DNA from: Limnanthes douglasii subsp. nivea
Lineage: Eukaryota; Streptophyta; Magnoliopsida; Brassicales; Limnanthaceae
Length of the DNA stretch: 64,000 bases
Reading direction: 5' to 3'
Assembly: GCA_036936605.1 (NCBI GenBank)
Contig: JAUPFV010000001.1
Location: forward strand, 71,257,910-71,321,909
The position numbers were made by a program, and so were the translations under genes. Under the pieces are notes generated by a model, which worked only from the letters and a program-made list of their open reading frames with translations, made no database searches and was not told the DNA's origin. Below, one piece after another: positions 58,323-64,000 of this stretch. How positions within the stretch are numbered: position 1 is the stretch's first letter; the number at the start of each line of letters is the position of its first letter.

Positions 58323-59660
58323 AGGGAACAGCTTAAAGATAAATGAGTCATTAATAGTTATGGGGGTTCGAGCGTCTCAGGGTGTGGAGGAGGGGTACAA
58401 CTGATAGCACTCACATGGGAAGCAACATATCAGGTGATACTTTTCGGTTTCAAAGCATCTAATAATACAGCAGAGTATGAAGCTACCTTGACAAGCTTGC
58501 AACATGCAAAAATATGTGGTGCTAAAAATGTTTGCTTGGTAATCGAGTCCTAGCTCCTAATTATCCATGAATCAAGAAAATCTGAAGCATAATAGACCAT
58601 CTGATGAAATGTTTAAAAACTTCAAAAAAACTCAATTTGTTCGAAAATATTCGGTATGAGCATGTTCATAAGGCCAAAAATTAAGTAGCTTAATCTATGG
58701 CTACTATAACATATTTTAAGGGGTATCTATGGATCCTTGAACATTAGAGTCATTCGATAATAATAGATTATGAACCAATTTTGATTGCATACGAGGCTTT
58801 ACACATTTTGACGAGCATTAAGAAAGATTAGAGGTAAGATTTTAAAGAGTTTATGGTTAAAATATTTTACTTATAGATAAGGTACTTGCTAAAAAGTTAA
58901 GGCTTAAAGCGAATGGTTATGCGGCTTCGAAGATATATTTTATAAAAAGTCATTGAGTCTCTTATTGTAGTGCTTGGGAGTAGATGAATCATAGATGGTG
59001 TTGTCTAAATTAAACGATGGAGAAGGTTCAGCCCATTCTATTTTTCAAACTTTGACAAGAGGAATCTTATTGGTTGGTTACTATTGGCCTATTATCATAG
59101 CCGATGTCAAAGGACTAGTCACAAGATGTGATATTTGCCAACTATTAGTGCCAATGCGATATATATATATATATGAGTGGTACCCCTCAAATCTATTTCT
59201 CAAGCATTGCCATTTGACCGATGGGAGATAGATTTTATGGGACCAATACCAATAGCTTCTGGGGGGAGATAGACTATCATAGTGCGCGTTGATTATTTTT
59301 TCAAGTGAGTAGAAGCCAAACCACTGTCCGAAACTAGAGCAAAAGATATCATAAAGTTCATCATATCCAATATATATTTTAGGTTTGGAATACCCAGAAC
59401 GCGACAATTTATATATGAAACATTACTTGAAAGTATTTCGCTATAGTTGGATGAACCTCTCTTTACTTTCCGATTCAAAATCCTCATTAACCGATGTGAA
59501 AGCATTTTGCTCTTCAAAACGTATCTATCATTTTTTTTCCGGTTCTCTTCCATCCTTAAACCAATGCAATACCATTCTATGTTATCGCTTCGAGTTTTGA
59601 AATTTTCGACCCGGTTATTACTTTTTAAAGATTCAAACACAAGTTGGTCAATATTGAAAA
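58323..59660 (+). pseudogene. Gypsy RNase H and integrase relic
   Basis: 58365-58560 reads SVSGCGGGVQL, FGFKASNNTAEYEATLTSLQ, and CGAKNVCLVIES (RNase H). 59030-59150 reads LTRGILLVGYYWP and VTRCDICQ (integrase zinc-binding region). 59205-59380 reads LPFDRWEIDFMGPI and FFKWVEAKPLSETRAKDIIK (core). Stops and frameshifts separate them and an (AT)n run sits at 59158-59175. RT and gag are not found; the satellite array lies where they would be. Confidence 0.85.
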
Positions 59661-59849
59661 TTCAGTATATTTGACTCTATAAATGCCCTTGCAGTTTTCT
59701 TCTTACTGGAGTAAAGCTTGAATTTTAAAAATAACATGAAAAAAATATGACAAGAAAAATATTAACATACATAAAATATATTTAGTACAAAAGACCCTGG
59801 TCGTACAACAAATTCTGACAAAAAAATTTCAAGGAAAAGCTACAAGGAA

Positions 59850-62500
59850 AATTACTTTAAGCCTTCCGGGTTGTCTTCAGAATTTTGCTGAGATGAGTGC
59901 TTTTCAAAGTATTCTTCTTCAGACTCCACAGTCTTGTACTTTTCATCTGACGCTTTCTCATCATCATCCTCAAGTAAAATGTTTGGGATCATTATCCTCA
60001 AGTAAAATGTTTGGGATGATCACCCTCTCCGGAACCAACTGTCTTTATGAGCCCAAGTTCAAATCTGGGAACTTCTCATACATGTTAAGAGTCAACATAA
60101 ATTTAACTCTAGCTTCACAATCGGATAATGTGTCTAGATACCCTTTAGTGTAAGAACCGAGCGTAGTTGACTCGTCATTTTTGGCTTTATCCTTGAAGGC
60201 ATAAAAAGCTTTTGAAAAGATTTTTTGTTTTCCTCTTTGGCTCTCTTTGTGACTTCGTCTTTCTCTTCCTCTTTATTAAAAAAAGTATCCTAGTGAAGAG
60301 CATATTCTGCCTCTCTTTCCAGTATCAGTGAGCTACACTCAACAAGATCTGCCCGATGAGCCACACATTGCTCTTCAAGTTCTCTTGAAGCAGAGTGAGC
60401 CAATTTGTTAGCTATGTTGGAGAGAGATATTTTATCCGATGCAGCTTGCCAAAGATTTCAGCATTGTCATACAAGACTCGCATTATCTTCTCCGAGTTGT
60501 GAAATCATACTTTTCAATTTAGATAATCCTTCTCTCAATTTATCCCCCTTCATTCAAGTACAGCAATGTGAGCTATAAGGTGATAAAAAGAGAAAGCATA
60601 AGAATCTGTATAGAGGAGCTGAAATGACACAAAATTAATCGTCATTAGTCGGGGATTGCCTACCTTGCCCTTGTGGGTCTTTATCTGAAGGATTTTTTAG
60701 GTGATCGTCTCTGTTTTGGATTGCTAACACATGTCTTTTCAATTCCAGAGAGTTTAATAGTAGATTTTCACCTAGAGGACTTTGAATATCTAGATCTAAT
60801 TGTTTTTTGCTCGAAGGGCTTGATTGTTGATCTTGGATGGGATAGTCATCAAACTCTGGTTTAGTTTCTTGCATAATTTAAATTGTTTTTCGTGGCCCTA
60901 CTAATTACTCCCGTCTCATAATATGTGTCTTTCTAGAAGAGATTTGTTGTCTCATAATATATGTCTTTCTCGTTTTCCAATGCAGCATTATTACATGTAT
61001 TTCACTTTCAACCAATAAAATAGTTAACTTTCTACATAAGTTATTAACTCCACCAATCAAATTTATTTTCTTTTATTCTTTCAAAATGATCATTACTTTT
61101 CTTAATATTGGTGAAAAAACCTTAAACGACTAATATTATGAGACGGAGAGAGTAAATAGTAAAGGGATAGTTTCCTGACCCACGACAAGGACGACCTCTT
61201 TTCCAGCAGCGACGATCTTTTGACTTAGAGGTTTTTTCTTTTCGTCTCCTTTTCCCTTCCCTTTTGTGTATTTTGAAGTTTGTATTTCCTTTTTCTTTTT
61301 CAGGGCTCCAGGCTTTTTATGTGCCTCGGCTACCACCAAGTTAGCAGTCTCACATGTGTTGGCAACGACACTTGAACTAGCCATAACAGTCCCCTCTGCT
61401 TCAAGAGGGTTTTTTCTTGGTTTCTTCCTAGGTGAACCATCAGAAATTTATTGTCTGCCTCTGGGACTAGGAGCCTTTTTCTTATTCTGAAGAGAAACTT
61501 GAGCCTCGGTGTTGGTGTTTCATTGTGTCGGCCGGACTAGGAGGGGTCGTCAGTTGCTCTCCAGTTATGGTTTCTTTAGTCGAGCGTGCTTCTGGCTACA
61601 TTCAGTGGGCTAAAGCACTTATGGAACTCACTCGACCAATTCTTATGGTCCTAATTGTTCAGCTCCATTAACGTCTTCTTCGTAGCCTCTAAATATTACT
61701 ACTGGGATTCGGAAATCACTACAGGATATATCTGAATTAAAACTACCTGTATTTCGTCACTTCCTCGGAAGACGACTCGTATTCTTTTTCCTTAAAAAAT
61801 TTTGGTCATGCTCCCAGCTACCACTGATGAAAAAGAATTTTTATTTCATTATCTTCTTTGCCTCCACAACGGCATTCAACACCTTAAAATCATTCTCGAT
61901 AGGGATGAAGTAAAACAAAGATGAGGATTCTTTTTCATGGGATCAGAATTATGGAGAGCCACGAGTCCATGATGCAAGACATAACGTTAAACCATGTATT
62001 TGGATTGGACTTGCTGGGATAAAGCTCCACTAGTTCGAAATTCTGAACTACAACTGGATCCAACCCTGAATTCATGATACTTGGATAGACCACCAATTCG
62101 GGCTTTTTAAGGGAGAGTGACGTCTCTCCCACTTTTGGGAGATGTATTATAAGGGATTCTGAGATGCCCCACCATGCCCTCACCTGACACAACTTCTTCT
62201 CGGTTTTTAGATTCGGTGTCGGGCTCATCGACTAACCGCATCAGCACCCTCTGAGAGGTAGATTTTTCATTTTGGTGCCCAGCAGATGTCTCATAGACTG
62301 CCAGTTGAGCAGACAAAATCGCTTGGACTTCTGTAGAAATTTCCCCTTTCGATTCAACCAATCTATTTGGAGGAGTGTTATGGTTCGGAGAGGCCACCCT
62401 GACCCGCTTCAATGTGTGGTTTTCGAAACTTGATGAAATCGATCTTTTATTTTCTTGTCATGAGGAATTTTTGAAGACAATAACTCTTCGGAGTCTGACT
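59850..62500 (-). pseudogene. Antisense gene homologous to the one at 49730-52640
   Basis: Minus-strand 62228-61940 contains WWGISESLIIHLPK, PELVVYPSIMNSGLDP and ELYPSKSNPNTWFNVMSCIM. These align block for block with the Transposase_28-like domain of the other element. Downstream come a Lys-rich segment (61384-61140), a coiled-coil-like region (60874-60635) and an acidic tail (YKTVESEEEYFEK) ending near 59850. It is opposite in direction to pol, as in the other element. A Stowaway MITE and several frame breaks interrupt it. Confidence 0.7.
60908..61152. mobile_element. Stowaway MITE (Tc1/mariner type)
   Basis: The 245-bp element has inverted ends CTCCCGTCTCATAATAT (left) and CTCTCTCCGTCTCATAATAT (right, complemented), flanked by TA at 60906-60907 and 61153-61154. 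These are Stowaway hallmarks. The left half also contains an internal copy of GTCTCATAATATATGTCTTT (60950). It lies in the antisense gene of the gypsy relic. Confidence 0.92.
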
Positions 62501-62805
62501 TACCCATTAGTATAAAGTGCGCTTTCCGAGCATCCCCTGAGAGTAAGCTTGCCGAGAGGAGCATGCGGTCTTCTTTGAAGGTCTAATGATCCACGGTAAA
62601 GGGAAAGTAGGGGGATTCGAGTAGGGGGACTCGAAGAGGATTAGGTAAGGGGTCTAGTTAATTTATTTTTTAGATCAAAGCGTCTGTAGGTTTAAATTTG
62701 TTTGATGAGTTTTGTCCCTTTGTCTATTAACCGTACAACTCTCTCCACTTTGGCATATTCGGATATTGAGAACCAATCAAGGTCGTTGAATTATAAAAAC
62801 ATATA
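62501..62805. other. Spacer, possibly LTR remnant of the gypsy relic
   Basis: It contains GGGGGATTCGAGTAGGGGGA-like purine-rich sequence near 62610-62640, which could be a polypurine tract for a lost 3' LTR. No matching LTR pair was found. Confidence 0.35.
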
Positions 62806-62998
62806 TTCTCCCTACTAAAATATATGTCGTTTATACACGTTTATAATTACATTTTTTTATATAAAAAATAGAAAGAAAAAAAAGAATATAATTGGTAGTG
62901 GATTATAAATAATATTAAAAGGTGGCAAACCGAGAACTGACATGTATTATAAAATAAAACATATTTTCTAGAATGACATATATTTTGGGACGAGAAAG
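62806..62998. mobile_element. Stowaway-like MITE
   Basis: Left end TTCTCCCTACTAAAATATAT and right end (complemented) CTTTCTCGTCCCAAAATATA form imperfect TIRs continuing into ATGTCRTT. TA lies on both sides (62804-62805 and 62999-63000). AT-rich interior, no coding capacity. Confidence 0.78.
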
Positions 62999-63000
62999 TA

Positions 63001-63579
63001 ATAGTTTGCATGAAGTGATTGATATATGCACTAGAACGATGGGTGCGGTGGCAGCTTAGCCGAGGTTTTCGCAGCGGCATGAATTGAATTTGAGAGCTTG
63101 TCTTTCTATCCGTAAAACTAGTGGTGAGTGACAATTATGAAAGAGACTAGAGGTGGCAAATGGTTCAGGAACCGCGGTTCAAAGCTGGAGATCTGTTTAT
63201 GAACTGGTGGTTTAACTGTGAAACTGGCCCATTAGGACCGCAAACCGGTAGGACCGCAAAACCAAGGTTTATTTGTAAAAAACCGCGGGTTATTTGTAAA
63301 TATTATAAATGTTTTAATTATTTTATAACCAAAATCCTATGTTAAGTTATATTTAAAAAATATTGAGATATTACATATGATTATAAAATTATTATTACAT
63401 TTTGGAAAGTATTAATTTGTTTTGGTTATTAATATTTTAAGTGTTGTAATTATTATATAATCAAAAAAATTAAATATTATTTATGTTATTATTATATTTT
63501 GAATATTATTATTATGTTTTTAGATCTAATATTAGTAGCGTTGATTTTAATATTACAAACTAAAACTATATCTTATCAT
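63001..63579. other. Transposon-like GGTTC/CCGG-rich patch and AT-rich spacer
   Basis: 63150-63290 carries GAGGTGGCAAATGG, ACCGCGGTT, AACCGGTAGGACCG and AACCGCGG words, the composition of hAT-type subterminal regions. Ends are not definable. The rest is AT-rich. Confidence 0.4.
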
Positions 63580-64000
63580 GTTAAAATATTACAAATTCTA
63601 TGGTTATAATATAATTTTAATATTACATTTTGAATTTTATTATTGTGATTTGGTTTTAAATATTGCAAGTGTTATTTATTATTTTTTAAACCAAAATCAT
63701 ATTTTATCATGCAAAAATATTACAAGTTATATTGTTATAATTTTAATATTACATTTTGAATTTTATTATTGTGATTTGGTTTTAAATATTACAGATGTTA
63801 TTTATTATTTTTAAGTTATATTGTTATAATTTTAATATGACATTTTGAATTTTATTATTGTGATTAGGTTTTAAATATTACAAGTGTTATTTATTATTTT
63901 TAAGTTATATTGTTATAATTTTAATATTACATTTTGAATTTTATTATTGTGATTTGGTTTTAGATATTACAAGTGTTATTTATTATTTTTAAGTTATATT
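63580..64000. repeat. AT-rich tandem repeat, 89-bp period, continuing past the window
   Basis: CATTTTGAATTTTATTATTG recurs at 63626, 63752, 63841 and 63930 (the first gap is longer, the next two are 89 bp). Open frames here simply follow the repeat. Confidence 0.9.

Noticed and set aside
63160..63345. 61-codon frame in the CCGG-rich patch
   Set aside because: Composition is that of transposon subterminal repeats; no coding evidence.

Overview
This window is nuclear DNA of a flowering plant, most likely a eudicot. It is AT-rich and gene-poor, like pericentromeric or intergenic DNA. The evidence is plant L1-type LINEs with a DUF4283/zinc-knuckle ORF1, Ty1-copia and Ty3-gypsy elements (the latter with antisense extra ORFs as in the Tat lineage), Stowaway and Harbinger MITEs, Mutator-like and hAT elements, and broken copies of plant genes (PPR, RPL27, CLE, patellin). 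I see no intact host gene, tRNA, rRNA or CRISPR array. Nearly every coding stretch is a transposon relic or a captured gene fragment.

Layout. 1-530: short minisatellite and AT-rich DNA. 531-6421: a nearly full-length LINE with a perfect 18-bp target-site duplication (TSD). 6975-8205: ~335-bp tandem repeats. 8775-12085: a 3.3-kb array of a 25-bp unit with higher-order structure. 13131-13704: two adjacent small TIR elements, the second a clear Harbinger MITE. 13985-14420: PPR pseudogene. 14540-15720: AT-rich repeats. 15775-15999: small unexplained ORF. 16024-16813: LINE 3' relic. 17758-21982: a second LINE, 5'-truncated, inserted in an AT-rich array. 22440-22904: hAT relic. 24870-26895: a Mutator-like element (MULE) carrying RPL27 and CLE copies.

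28620-36307: degenerate gypsy element on the minus strand. 37022-37390: copia relic. 37560-38330: GC-richer minisatellite and a gypsy LTR/PBS. 38880-43865: copia element whose ends do not match. 43914-47500: patellin fragment broken by a hAT insertion (44096-45466) and by a MULE (45807-47393) that contains a 202-bp palindrome and further hairpins. 48652-53394: gypsy element with matching LTRs and TSD that has lost nearly all of pol but keeps a long antisense gene. 55822-58322: a second array of a different 25-bp unit. 58322-62600: another gypsy relic with the same antisense gene, invaded by a Stowaway MITE. 62806-62998: a second Stowaway-like MITE. 63580-64000: AT-rich 89-bp tandem repeats running off the end.

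For a closer look, three items stand out: the Pack-MULE carrying a ribosomal-protein copy and a CLE-signal-peptide copy, whose CLE dodecapeptide is preserved in a shifted ORF; the hairpin array inside the second MULE; and the antisense ORF that outlasts pol in the gypsy elements.
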